Under the pieces are notes generated by a model, which ran no database searches, was not told the DNA's origin, and saw nothing but the letters and a program-made list of their open reading frames with translations. Position numbers and translations under genes: made by a program. A DNA stretch of 64,000 bases. Source: Streptomyces nitrosporeus. Lineage in GTDB: Bacteria > Actinomycetota > Actinomycetes > Streptomycetales > Streptomycetaceae. The DNA lies in assembly GCF_008704555.1 (NCBI RefSeq), contig NZ_CP023702.1, positions 4,526,001 through 4,590,000 on the forward strand, read 5' to 3'. Each line of letters begins with the position of its first letter. The stretch's first letter is position 1. Below are positions 24,486-31,837 of the stretch, piece by piece.

Positions 24486-24562
24486 GAAGACCCCGGGGGC
24501 CGTACGAGCGGAACGCGGCCCCGAAGACCCCGGGGCCGTGTGAGCAGAACACGGCCCCGGAG
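24486..24562. repeat. Two direct repeats of 37 bp, each able to fold
   Basis: GAAGACCCCGGGG starts at 24486 and 24523. Each copy can form a hairpin through GGGCCGTnnnn...nnnnCGGCCC. They extend the structured zone after the MMPL terminator. Confidence 0.6.
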
Positions 24563-24600
24563 CGCCGGGCACCTGTGGGGACGGGGTCCCGGGGCGGCGG

Positions 24601-24631
24601 AAGGCCCCCGTGCACATGGCGCGGGGGCCTT
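24601..24631. terminator. Bidirectional terminator
   Basis: A 10-bp perfect stem, AAGGCCCCCG / CGGGGGCCTT with an 11-base loop, lies between the MMPL gene and the end of the convergent SsgA-like gene. The AA/TT ends make it usable in both directions. Confidence 0.75.
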
Positions 24632-24665
24632 CGTCCTGCCCGGCTCCGCGGCCGGGGGACCGGTC

Positions 24666-25043
24666 TCAGGCCCTGACCGCGGAGGGGCCGGGGGCGGGCC
24701 GGGTGCCGCCGTCGGCCCCGGCCTCCTCGTGCGTGCGGCGCAGGAAGCGGATCACCGGCGCGCTGTCGAACTGCAGCACGGCGACACCCTCGGGGGAGTG
24801 CAGCTCCACGATCAGCTGGACGCGCCCGCAGGGCCAGACACGGATGTCGCCGCTGGTGACGGGGGAGCGCAGCCCGCCCTCCAGGGCGTCCCGGTCCACG
24901 GCCCACTCGATGCCGCCGGGGAACCTGATGCGCACGGTCCGCGGCGCACCGGGGTCGTACCCCAGCACCACGGGTACGGGGCGCGGGTCCGGGCCGTCGG
25001 TGATGAGCCGGGCGCGTGCGGGTTCGTGGATCGCGTCGGACAT
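24666..25043 (-). CDS. SsgA-like sporulation/cell-division protein (SALP)
   Basis: SALPs act at division and spore-wall synthesis and occur only in sporulating actinobacteria. The 125-aa product has the family pattern: PVPVVLGYDPGAPRTVRIRF at about residues 22-41, IEWAVDRDALEGGLRSPVTS, GDIRVWP, VQLIVELHSPEGVAVLQF and a final helix IRFLRRTHEE. Length agrees with family members (about 130-145 aa). ATG 25043 is used. The gene lies between the MMPL exporter and the metal transporter and is divergent from the latter. Which SALP subgroup it belongs to cannot be decided by eye. Confidence 0.86.
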   Translation of the reverse strand: MSDAIHEPARARLITDGPDPRPVPVVLGYDPGAPRTVRIRFPGGIEWAVDRDALEGGLRSPVTSGDIRVWPCGRVQLIVELHSPEGVAVLQFDSAPVIRFLRRTHEEAGADGGTRPAPGPSAVRA

Positions 25044-25132
25044 GACCGGCTCCTTGAGTAGGGGCGTAACTACATATAAATGTCCCATATTTTGCACTTT
25101 GGGCATGTTGAGTATGGGTGTAGTTGTGATCT

Positions 25133-25165
25133 GTGCGCTCTTGCGAGTCATTTGCAGGAGCGCAC
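25133..25165. promoter_or_regulatory. Nur-like nickel operator inside a 33-bp palindrome
   Basis: TTGCGA-GTCAT-TTGCAG (25141-25157) matches the Streptomyces Nur box (tTGCaa-N5-ttGCAA) with two deviations. It is flanked exactly by GTGCGCTC and GAGCGCAC, so the whole 33 bp is one dyad centred on 25149. It lies 60 bp before cbiMN. Nur is the Fur-family nickel repressor. Confidence 0.65.
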
Positions 25166-25224
25166 TATCATGGAGCGTTTGCGTTCCTGCCCCCGCACCT
25201 AGCCCCCGGAAGCGGAGCCGCCCC

Positions 25225-26277
25225 ATGCATGTACCCGACGGATTCATCAACGCACCCGTCTCGGCCGTCGCGGGCGTGGCCGCCGCAGGCGCGGTCGCCG
25301 TCGGACTCCGCGGCGCCCGGAAGGAACTCGACGAGCGCACCGCGCCGCTGGCCGGACTGGTGGCGGCGTTCATCTTCGCGGTGCAGATGCTGAACTTCCC
25401 CGTGGCCGCCGGGACCAGCGGACACCTGCTGGGCGGCGCGCTCGCGGCGATCCTCGTCGGACCGTACACCGGGGTCCTGTGCATCGCCGTCGTGCTGCTG
25501 ATGCAGGGCATCCTCTTCGCCGACGGCGGCCTCACGGCGCTGGGCGTGAACATCACGGTCATGGGCGTCGTCACCGTCGTCGTCTCCTACGCCCTCTTCC
25601 GCGCGCTGACCGGTGTGCTGCCCCGCACCCGCCGCTCGACGACCGCGGCCGCCTTCCTCGCCGCGCTGGTCTCGGTGCCGGCCGCGGCCGCCGCCTTCAC
25701 CCTGGTCTACGCGATCGGCGGGACCACCGACGTACCCCTGGGCAAGGTCCTCACCGCGATGGTCGGTGTGCACGTCCTGATCGGCGTCGGCGAGGCGTTC
25801 ATCACCGCGCTGACCGTCGGCGCGGTGCTGGCCGTACGCCCCGACCTGGTGCACGGCGCGCGCGGGCTCACGGCCCCGCTCAAGCTCCGCGTCGACGGCG
25901 AGCTCGTCGACGCCCCGGCCGCGGAACCGGCGCCCTCCGCCGCCCGCACCCGCTCCACGCGCCCCCTCAGGGCAGCCGGGCTGGCCCTGGCGGTCGTCCT
26001 CGCCGGGTTTCTCTCCTTCTACGCCTCGGCCGCCCCGGACGGACTGGAGAAGGTCGCCACCGACCAGGGCATCGACAAGAACGCCAAGGAGCACGGGGCG
26101 GCCGACTCGCCGCTCGCCGACTACGGCGTGGAGGGAGTCGAGAACACCCGGATCTCCGGCGGCCTCGCCGGGGTGATCGGGGTCGGTGCCACGGTCGTCG
26201 TCGGCAGCGGGGTGTTCTGGGCCGTGCGCCGCCGCACCCGGCGGGAAGCGGACCACACCCCGCAGGGAACCCGCTGA
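25225..26277 (+). CDS. ECF metal transporter substrate protein, fused CbiM-CbiN (nickel/cobalt)
   Basis: The protein binds and passes Ni or Co through the membrane. It begins with MHVPDGFINAPVSAVAG; the free N-terminal Met-His of CbiM/NikM proteins coordinates the metal. Residues 1-215 give the CbiM membrane domain (AGTSGHLLGGALAAILVGPY, FADGGLTALGVNI). Residues about 240-350 form a CbiN/NikN-like domain with two helices around SAAPDGLEKVATDQGI. The product is 350 aa, a fusion of what are two genes in many bacteria. No cobalamin riboswitch is seen upstream, but a Nur-type box is, so nickel is the likelier substrate. It is the first gene of a three-gene operon with CbiQ and CbiO. Confidence 0.88.
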   Translation: MHVPDGFINAPVSAVAGVAAAGAVAVGLRGARKELDERTAPLAGLVAAFIFAVQMLNFPVAAGTSGHLLGGALAAILVGPYTGVLCIAVVLLMQGILFADGGLTALGVNITVMGVVTVVVSYALFRALTGVLPRTRRSTTAAAFLAALVSVPAAAAAFTLVYAIGGTTDVPLGKVLTAMVGVHVLIGVGEAFITALTVGAVLAVRPDLVHGARGLTAPLKLRVDGELVDAPAAEPAPSAARTRSTRPLRAAGLALAVVLAGFLSFYASAAPDGLEKVATDQGIDKNAKEHGAADSPLADYGVEGVENTRISGGLAGVIGVGATVVVGSGVFWAVRRRTRREADHTPQGTR

Positions 26278-26278
26278 C

Positions 26279-27040
26279 ATGGGCGCCGGCCACGCCCACG
26301 CCCTCTACCGGCACGGCCACTCCCCGGTGCACCGCCTGCCGCCCCACTGCAAGCTGGTCGCGGTCCTCTGCTTCGTCGTGGCCGTGGTCTCCACCCCGCG
26401 CGAGGCGATGTGGGCCTTCGCGCTGTACGCGGCGCTGCTCGCCGGAGCCGCCGCCCTGGCCCGCGTCCCGGCGGGCTTCCTGCTGAAGCGGCTGGTCATC
26501 GAGGTGCCCTTCGTGGCGTTCGCGCTGCTCATGCCGTTCGTCGTACCCGGGGAGCGGACCGAGCTGCTCGGCCTGACCGTCAGCGTCCCCGGCCTCTGGG
26601 GCGCCTGGAACGTCCTCGCCAAGGGCACCCTCGGGGTGGCCGCCTCGGTACTGCTCGCCTCCACCACCGAACTGCGCTCCCTGCTGCTGGGCCTCCAGCG
26701 CCTTAGGCTGCCCCCGCTGCTCGTGCAGATCGCGTCCTTCATGCTCCGGTACGGCGACGTGATCACCGACGAGCTGCGGCGCATGTCGATCGCCCGCCGC
26801 TCGCGGGGCTTCGAGGCGCGCGGCATCCGGCACTGGGGGGTCCTGGCCAAGACGGCGGGCGCCCTGTTCATCCGCTCCTACGAACGCGGTGAACGCGTCC
26901 ACCTCGCGATGATCAGCCGCGGATACACCGGCACCATGCCGGTGATCGACGAGGTGACCGCCTCCCGGGCCCAGTGGGCGTACGCCTCGGTGCTCCCCCT
27001 GCTCGCCCTCGGAGTCTGTCTGCTGGGATGGACCGTATGA
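26279..27040 (+). CDS. cbiQ: ECF transporter T component CbiQ
   Basis: This membrane protein couples the ATPase to the substrate-binding protein. The 253-aa product starts with GHAHALYRHGHSPVHRLPPH (a His-rich lead), has about five membrane helices and carries the two Ala-Arg-Gly type coupling motifs as RRSRGFEARG and ISRGYTG. ATG 26279 begins one base after the cbiMN stop. Its end overlaps the cbiO start by four bases. Confidence 0.9.
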   Translation: MGAGHAHALYRHGHSPVHRLPPHCKLVAVLCFVVAVVSTPREAMWAFALYAALLAGAAALARVPAGFLLKRLVIEVPFVAFALLMPFVVPGERTELLGLTVSVPGLWGAWNVLAKGTLGVAASVLLASTTELRSLLLGLQRLRLPPLLVQIASFMLRYGDVITDELRRMSIARRSRGFEARGIRHWGVLAKTAGALFIRSYERGERVHLAMISRGYTGTMPVIDEVTASRAQWAYASVLPLLALGVCLLGWTV

Positions 27041-27807
27041 GCCGACCCTCCCGACCCGCGCCCTCCCTCGAAGTCAGCGGACTCGCGTACGCCTACCCCG
27101 ACGGCCACCAGGCCCTCTTCGGGGTCGACCTCACCGTCGGCCGGGGCGAGCGCGTCGCCCTCCTCGGCCCCAACGGGGCGGGCAAGACCACCCTCGTCCT
27201 GCACCTCAACGGCATCCTCGAAGCGGGCGCGGGAAGCGTCCGCGTCGCCGGACTGCCCGTACGCAAGGAGAACCTGGCGCAGATCCGGCGCCGGGTCGGC
27301 ATCGTCTTCCAGGACCCCGACGACCAGCTGTTCATGCCGACCGTACGGGAGGACGTGGCCTTCGGGCCCGCCGCCGCCGGACTGCGCGGGGCGGAACTGG
27401 AGGAGCGGGTCACGGCCGCGCTCGCACGCGTGGGGATGGAGGAGTTCGCGGCCAGGCCCCCGCACCACCTCTCCTTCGGCCAGCGCCGCCGGGTCGCCGT
27501 CGCCACCGTCCTCGCGATGGAACCGGAGATCCTCGTCCTGGACGAGCCGTCCTCCAACCTGGACCCGGCGTCCCGCCGTGAACTCGCCGACATCCTGCGG
27601 GCCCTGGACGTCACCGTGCTGATGGTCACCCACGACCTGCCGTACGCGCTCGAACTCTGCCCGCGCGCCGTCATCCTCAGCGACGGCGTCATCGCCGCCG
27701 ACGACCGTACGCAGGAACTCCTGTGTGACGCCGCGCTGATGCGCCGGCACCGGCTGGAGCTGCCCTTCGGGTTCGATCCGCGCTCCGTGGCCGTACCGCG
27801 GGGATGA
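27037..27807 (+). CDS. cbiO: ECF transporter ATPase CbiO
   Basis: This is the ATP-hydrolysing part of the metal transporter, located at the inner face of the membrane. It has Walker A GPNGAGKTT near residue 45, Q-loop VFQDPDDQLFMPTVREDVAF near 92, signature LSFGQRRRVAVA near 147, Walker B ILVLDEPSSNLDP near 167 and the H-loop THDLPYA near 199. The product is 256 aa. ATG 27037 overlaps the cbiQ stop; an in-frame ATG nine bases upstream is possible. As only one ATPase is present, it should act as a homodimer. Confidence 0.95.
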   Translation: MSRPSRPAPSLEVSGLAYAYPDGHQALFGVDLTVGRGERVALLGPNGAGKTTLVLHLNGILEAGAGSVRVAGLPVRKENLAQIRRRVGIVFQDPDDQLFMPTVREDVAFGPAAAGLRGAELEERVTAALARVGMEEFAARPPHHLSFGQRRRVAVATVLAMEPEILVLDEPSSNLDPASRRELADILRALDVTVLMVTHDLPYALELCPRAVILSDGVIAADDRTQELLCDAALMRRHRLELPFGFDPRSVAVPRG

Positions 27808-27881
27808 GAGGTCGTACCGCGGGGGTGAACGGACGGCGACCCGCCAGCCGTTCCGCCCGGGGTGCGATGCACCATGGAGGG

Positions 27882-29075
27882 ATGAGCGGGAGTGCGGGAG
27901 CAGGCGTGGACGTACGGGGCACGGTGGCACCAGGGTTCGAGGCGGTGCGGGACGCCTTCGTCCGTAACTTCGAACAGCGCGGCGAGCGGGGCGCGGCCGT
28001 GGCCGTCTACCGGCACGGCCACAAGGTGGTGGACCTGTGGGCCGGCACCCGGGACGTCGACGGCAGCGAACCCTGGGCCGTGGACACCGTGCAGATCGTC
28101 CGCTCCGCCGGGAAGGGCGTCGCCGCCGCCGTGCCGCTGCTGCTGCACCAGCGCGGGCAGCTGGACCTGGACGCGCCCGTCGGCACCTACTGGCCGGAGT
28201 TCAAGGCGAACGGCAAGGAACGCGTCCTGGTACGCCACCTCCTGGCGCATCGCGCCGGGGTGGCCGCCCTCGACACCCCGCTGACCCCCGCCCAGGCGGC
28301 CGACGGGGTCACCGGGCCGCGGGCGGTCGCCGCGCAGCGGCCCTGGTGGGAGCCCGGGGAGGACCACGGCTACCACGCCCAGACCTACAGCTGGATCATC
28401 GGCGAACTGGTGCGCAGGGTCACCGGCCGCACCATCGGGCGCTGGATCGCCGAGGAGATCGCCCGTCCGCTCGGCCTGGACTTCTGGTTCGGCCTCCCCG
28501 CCGACGAGGCCCACCGGATCGGCCGGCTCGGCCCGGTCGAGCCCCCGGCGGCCGGCGACGGGGGCGGCGCCCTGCGGATGCGGCCCAAGCGGTCCGTGGT
28601 CGAGGCCTACCGCGACCCCGGCTCCCTGACCCGGCGGTCCTTCGGGGCCATCGACCCCCTCCCGGACGAGAACGACCCCGGCTACCGGGCGGCCGAGCTG
28701 CCCGCCTCCAACGGAGTGGCCACCGCACGCGGCCTGGCCCGCTGCTACGCGGCGATGATCGGCGAAGTGGACGACGGGCAGAGGCTGTTCGCGCCCGCCA
28801 CCCTGACCCTGGCCCGCACCGAGGAGTCCGCGGGGCCCGACCGGGTGCTGGTGGTCAACACCCGCTTCGGCCTCGGCTACATGCTGCACGGCCCGGCCGC
28901 CCCGCTGCTGGCGCCCGGCTCCTTCGGACACCCCGGCCGGGGCGGCTCGCTGGGCTTCGCCGACCCCGAGTCCGGCACCGCCCTCGGCTATGTGACCAAC
29001 GGCCTGCAGAAGGGGGTCACCGCCGATCCCCGTGCCCAGGCCCTGATCCGGGCGATACGGTCGGCGGGTGACTGA
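27882..29075 (+). CDS. Serine hydrolase, beta-lactamase/EstB family
   Basis: The family comprises esterases and DD-peptidase-like enzymes. The 397-aa protein has the catalytic SxxK as RSAGKGVAAAVPLLL near residue 76, and the expected second motif region HAQTYSWIIGELVRRVTG near 167; the third block is FGHPGRGGSLGFADPESG near 348. No signal peptide is present, so a cytoplasmic esterase is likely. ATG 27882 follows GGAGGG directly and is preferred; an ATG at 27804 overlaps the cbiO stop and would add 26 residues. It overlaps the next SDR gene by eight bases. No link to metal transport is evident. Confidence 0.88.
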   Translation: MSGSAGAGVDVRGTVAPGFEAVRDAFVRNFEQRGERGAAVAVYRHGHKVVDLWAGTRDVDGSEPWAVDTVQIVRSAGKGVAAAVPLLLHQRGQLDLDAPVGTYWPEFKANGKERVLVRHLLAHRAGVAALDTPLTPAQAADGVTGPRAVAAQRPWWEPGEDHGYHAQTYSWIIGELVRRVTGRTIGRWIAEEIARPLGLDFWFGLPADEAHRIGRLGPVEPPAAGDGGGALRMRPKRSVVEAYRDPGSLTRRSFGAIDPLPDENDPGYRAAELPASNGVATARGLARCYAAMIGEVDDGQRLFAPATLTLARTEESAGPDRVLVVNTRFGLGYMLHGPAAPLLAPGSFGHPGRGGSLGFADPESGTALGYVTNGLQKGVTADPRAQALIRAIRSAGD

Positions 29076-29862
29076 CATCCGCACCGCACGTTTCCACGGC
29101 CACACCGCACTCGTCACCGGCGCGGGCCAGGGCATCGGCGCCGCCACGGCCCGCCGGCTGGCCACGGAGGGCGCCGCCGTCCTCGTCACCGACCTGGACG
29201 GCGACCGGGCCGCCCGCACGGCCGGGCAGATACGCGAACAGGGCGGCACCGCCGCCTGGCTGGCCTGCGACGTGGGCGACGCCGAGGCCGTCGGCGCGGC
29301 GGTGGCGCACGCCGTCGCCGCCTTCGGCGGCCTCGACGTCCTGGTCAACAACGCCTACGCCAACCACGAGGACGCCCCGCTCTTCGAGGACGAGGACGAG
29401 GCGGCCTGGGCCCGCACCCTCGACATCACGCTGACCGGCGCCTACCGCTGCTCCCGGGCCGCGCTGGGGCACCTGGCGGCCTCCGGGCGGGGCGCGATCG
29501 TCAACATCGGCTCGGTCAACGGCGAACAGGACTTCGGCGGCCACGCGTACAGCGCCGCCAAGGCGGGCCTGGCCTCCCTGACCCGTACGCTCGCCGGCCA
29601 CGCCGGACCGCGCGGCGTACGCGTCAACCTGGTGGCCCCCGGCACCATCCGCACCGCCGCGTGGGCGGGCCGCGACGACGACCTGGCGCGGGCGGCCGGG
29701 CTGTACCCGCTGGGCCGGCTCGGCGAGCCGGAGGACATCGCCGCGGCCGTGGCCTTCCTGGCGTCCGGGGACGCGGCCTGGGTCACCGGGACGACGCTGC
29801 GGGTGGACGGCGGGCTGATGGGCGTCAACACGGGCTTCCGGAAGGCGATGCGGGGGGAGTGA
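29068..29862 (+). CDS. SDR family oxidoreductase
   Basis: The 264-aa protein has the cofactor motif TGAGQGIGA at about residues 17-25, NNAYANHED (variant of NNAG) near 93, catalytic Ser in NIGSVNG and Tyr-Lys in YSAAK near 156. The C-terminal LRVDGGLMG is typical of classical SDRs. The substrate is unknown. GTG 29068 overlaps the stop of the serine hydrolase, so the two are coupled and perhaps act on one compound. Confidence 0.92.
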   Translation: MTDIRTARFHGHTALVTGAGQGIGAATARRLATEGAAVLVTDLDGDRAARTAGQIREQGGTAAWLACDVGDAEAVGAAVAHAVAAFGGLDVLVNNAYANHEDAPLFEDEDEAAWARTLDITLTGAYRCSRAALGHLAASGRGAIVNIGSVNGEQDFGGHAYSAAKAGLASLTRTLAGHAGPRGVRVNLVAPGTIRTAAWAGRDDDLARAAGLYPLGRLGEPEDIAAAVAFLASGDAAWVTGTTLRVDGGLMGVNTGFRKAMRGE

Positions 29863-29902
29863 CCGGCCGCGGGGTGCCGCCGGGAGCGGATGACGCCCCG
29901 GC

Positions 29903-29962
29903 GGCACCGGCGGTTCAGGCACCGGCGGTTCAGGCACCGGCGGTTCAGGCACCGGAGGTCCT
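29903..29962. repeat. 15-bp tandem repeat (GGCACCGGCGGTTCA)
   Basis: Three perfect copies begin at 29903, 29918 and 29933, and a diverged fourth follows. Further related GGTTCAGGGACCG elements continue to about 30010. They lie between two convergent genes and encode nothing evident. Confidence 0.85.
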
Positions 29963-30015
29963 GCGCGCCGGTTCAGGGACCGCCGGTTCAGGGACCGGCG
30001 CGCAGGACCACCGGC

Positions 30016-31647
30016 TCAGGGACCGGCGCGCAGGACCGCCGCCACGACCGGGCCGGCCGCGTCGCCGCCGTGGCCGCCGGACTGGACGACCGCGGCCGCC
30101 GCGAGGTCGTTGCTGAAACCGGTGAACCAGCTGTTGGAGGTGCCCTGTCCGTCGACCTCGGCGGAGCCGGTCTTGGCGCCCTTGTCGCCGCCGACGGAGG
30201 CCATGGCGGCCTTGCCGGTGCCCCAGCTCGCGGTGGCCCGCATCATGTCGTTGAGCTGTGCGGTGACGTTCTGCGGCAACGAGCGCGAGGCGGTGGCGAT
30301 CTGACGGCCGTCCAGCTCGGGGGCCACCAGGATCGGCTGGCGGAACGTCCCGGTGCGGGCGGTCGCGGTGATGGACGCCACGTTGAGGGCGTTCATCTGG
30401 ACGGTGCCCTGCCCGATGTACTGGGCCGCCGCCTCACCGCCGGTCTCGTCCGGCACGCTGCCGTCGAAGGTGACCACACCGGTCTGCCAGTCCAGTCCGA
30501 TCCCGAAGACCTCCCGGGCCTCCTTGGGGAGGGCGGAGTCGTCCTTGGTGTCGTCGATCAGCTTGATGAAGGCGGTGTTGCAGGACCGGGCGAAGCTGGT
30601 GGTGAAGGGGGAGCCGGCCGGCAGTTCGAAGTGGTCGAGGTTGTGGAAGCTGCGGCCCTGGTAGAGCACGTCCTTCGGGCACTCCGCCGGCTTGCCCGCC
30701 GAGGCGAGGCCCTTCTCCATCAGCATCGCGGCCGTCACGATCTTCAAGGTGGAGCCGGGTGCCTGCTTGCCCTGCAGGGCCGCGTTGAACTCGGTCACCG
30801 GGCTGTTCGCGACCGCGCGGATCGCGCCGGTGGACGGCTTCACGGCCACCACGGACGCCTCGCCGAACTGCTTGACCGCCTTCTCGGCCGCCGCCTGGAC
30901 GTCCGCGTCCAGCGTGGTCCGCAGCTTGCCCGGTTTCCCCTCGGTGAGGGTCAGCAGGGTGGTGTCCGGCAGTTTCTCGTCGGCCGGCTCGATCCAGGTC
31001 TCGATACCGGGGGATCCGCCCGCCTTGTCACCGTACTTCTGGCGCAGGGTGTCCAGGACCGGCCCCAGCGACGGGTACGTCTCCTTGTCCAGCACCTTGC
31101 CGTTGTGGTCGACGGCCTCGATCGCCGCCGTCGAGGACTCCCCGGTCCTCAGCACCGCGCCCTCGGTCAGCTGCGGGTGGATCACCGCCGGCTGCCAGTC
31201 GACCAGCGCCCGGCCGGTGGTCAGGCCGCGCACCACGGTCAGTTCGGAGGAGTACGACCAGGGCTTGCTCTTCCCCTCGTACGACACCGTGGCCTTCACC
31301 GTGTACGGGACCTTCGCGCCGACGGCCTGGCCCGGGGTGATCACGGCCTTGCTGACGTGCACGTCCTCGGTGTACCCGGTCAGCAGCGGTTCGGCCGCCG
31401 TCTGGTTGTTCGTCAGCACCGCCGCCGCGGCGGCGTCCCCGGAGGCCCACGCGTCGAGGAAGTCCTTCGAGGTCTCGGCTATCTCCTCCTCGGTCGGCGG
31501 GCCCGTCTTCACCTCCCCGGACGCGGACGTGGTGCCCGTGCCGCCGGTCCCGCCGAGTCCGAGCACGTTGTACGCCCCGTAGCCGGCTCCCCCGGCCAGC
31601 AGGACGAACGCCCCGCCGATCACCGCGACCTTCGCTCCACTGCGCAT
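30016..31647 (-). CDS. Penicillin-binding protein, transpeptidase with NTF2-like domain
   Basis: The protein cross-links peptidoglycan outside the membrane. The 543-aa product has an N-terminal membrane anchor (about residues 6-27), an NTF2-like MecA_N domain (about 50-170), a linker domain and the transpeptidase. Catalytic motifs are all present: SxxK as PGSTLKIV near residue 293, SxN as RSCNTAF near 353, and KTG as GAKTGSAEV near 491. It is the soluble-class-B/PbpA-like type without a glycosyltransferase domain. ATG 31647 is used. The last codons overlap GC-rich repeats. It is probably separate from the mannosyltransferase gene, 190 bp away on the same strand. Confidence 0.94.
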   Translation of the reverse strand: MRSGAKVAVIGGAFVLLAGGAGYGAYNVLGLGGTGGTGTTSASGEVKTGPPTEEEIAETSKDFLDAWASGDAAAAAVLTNNQTAAEPLLTGYTEDVHVSKAVITPGQAVGAKVPYTVKATVSYEGKSKPWSYSSELTVVRGLTTGRALVDWQPAVIHPQLTEGAVLRTGESSTAAIEAVDHNGKVLDKETYPSLGPVLDTLRQKYGDKAGGSPGIETWIEPADEKLPDTTLLTLTEGKPGKLRTTLDADVQAAAEKAVKQFGEASVVAVKPSTGAIRAVANSPVTEFNAALQGKQAPGSTLKIVTAAMLMEKGLASAGKPAECPKDVLYQGRSFHNLDHFELPAGSPFTTSFARSCNTAFIKLIDDTKDDSALPKEAREVFGIGLDWQTGVVTFDGSVPDETGGEAAAQYIGQGTVQMNALNVASITATARTGTFRQPILVAPELDGRQIATASRSLPQNVTAQLNDMMRATASWGTGKAAMASVGGDKGAKTGSAEVDGQGTSNSWFTGFSNDLAAAAVVQSGGHGGDAAGPVVAAVLRAGP

Positions 31648-31675
31648 GCGAGCGCTTCCCCCTCCCCGTAGCCCC

Positions 31676-31691
31676 CTTGAACGCGTTCAAG
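31676..31691. promoter_or_regulatory. 16-bp perfect palindrome before the PBP gene
   Basis: CTTGAACGCGTTCAAG lies 29 bases upstream of the PBP start, flanked by CCCC and a later CAAGGGG that allow alternative pairing. It could be an operator or a leader hairpin near the ribosome-binding site. Confidence 0.45.
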
Positions 31692-31837
31692 TCCAAGGGG
31701 ATTTCCTCGGGACTCTACGGGACGGCTGTGACACACGAGGCGGCCGTTACCGGACCGGAACCGCGCCGTGAGAGCGCTTACCGACCCCGGCCGGCTCCCA
31801 CCGCGCCGGTTTCCGGCCGGTCGCCGGTCCGGTCCGC

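Noticed and set aside
22017..24617. A minus-strand open frame of 866 codons opposite the MMPL gene
   Set aside because: It is Asp/His/Arg/Gly-rich without domains; the plus strand encodes a clear transporter.
25044..25224. Cobalamin riboswitch before the CbiMN gene
   Set aside because: No B12-box-like sequence or typical leader length was seen; a Nur-type dyad is present instead.
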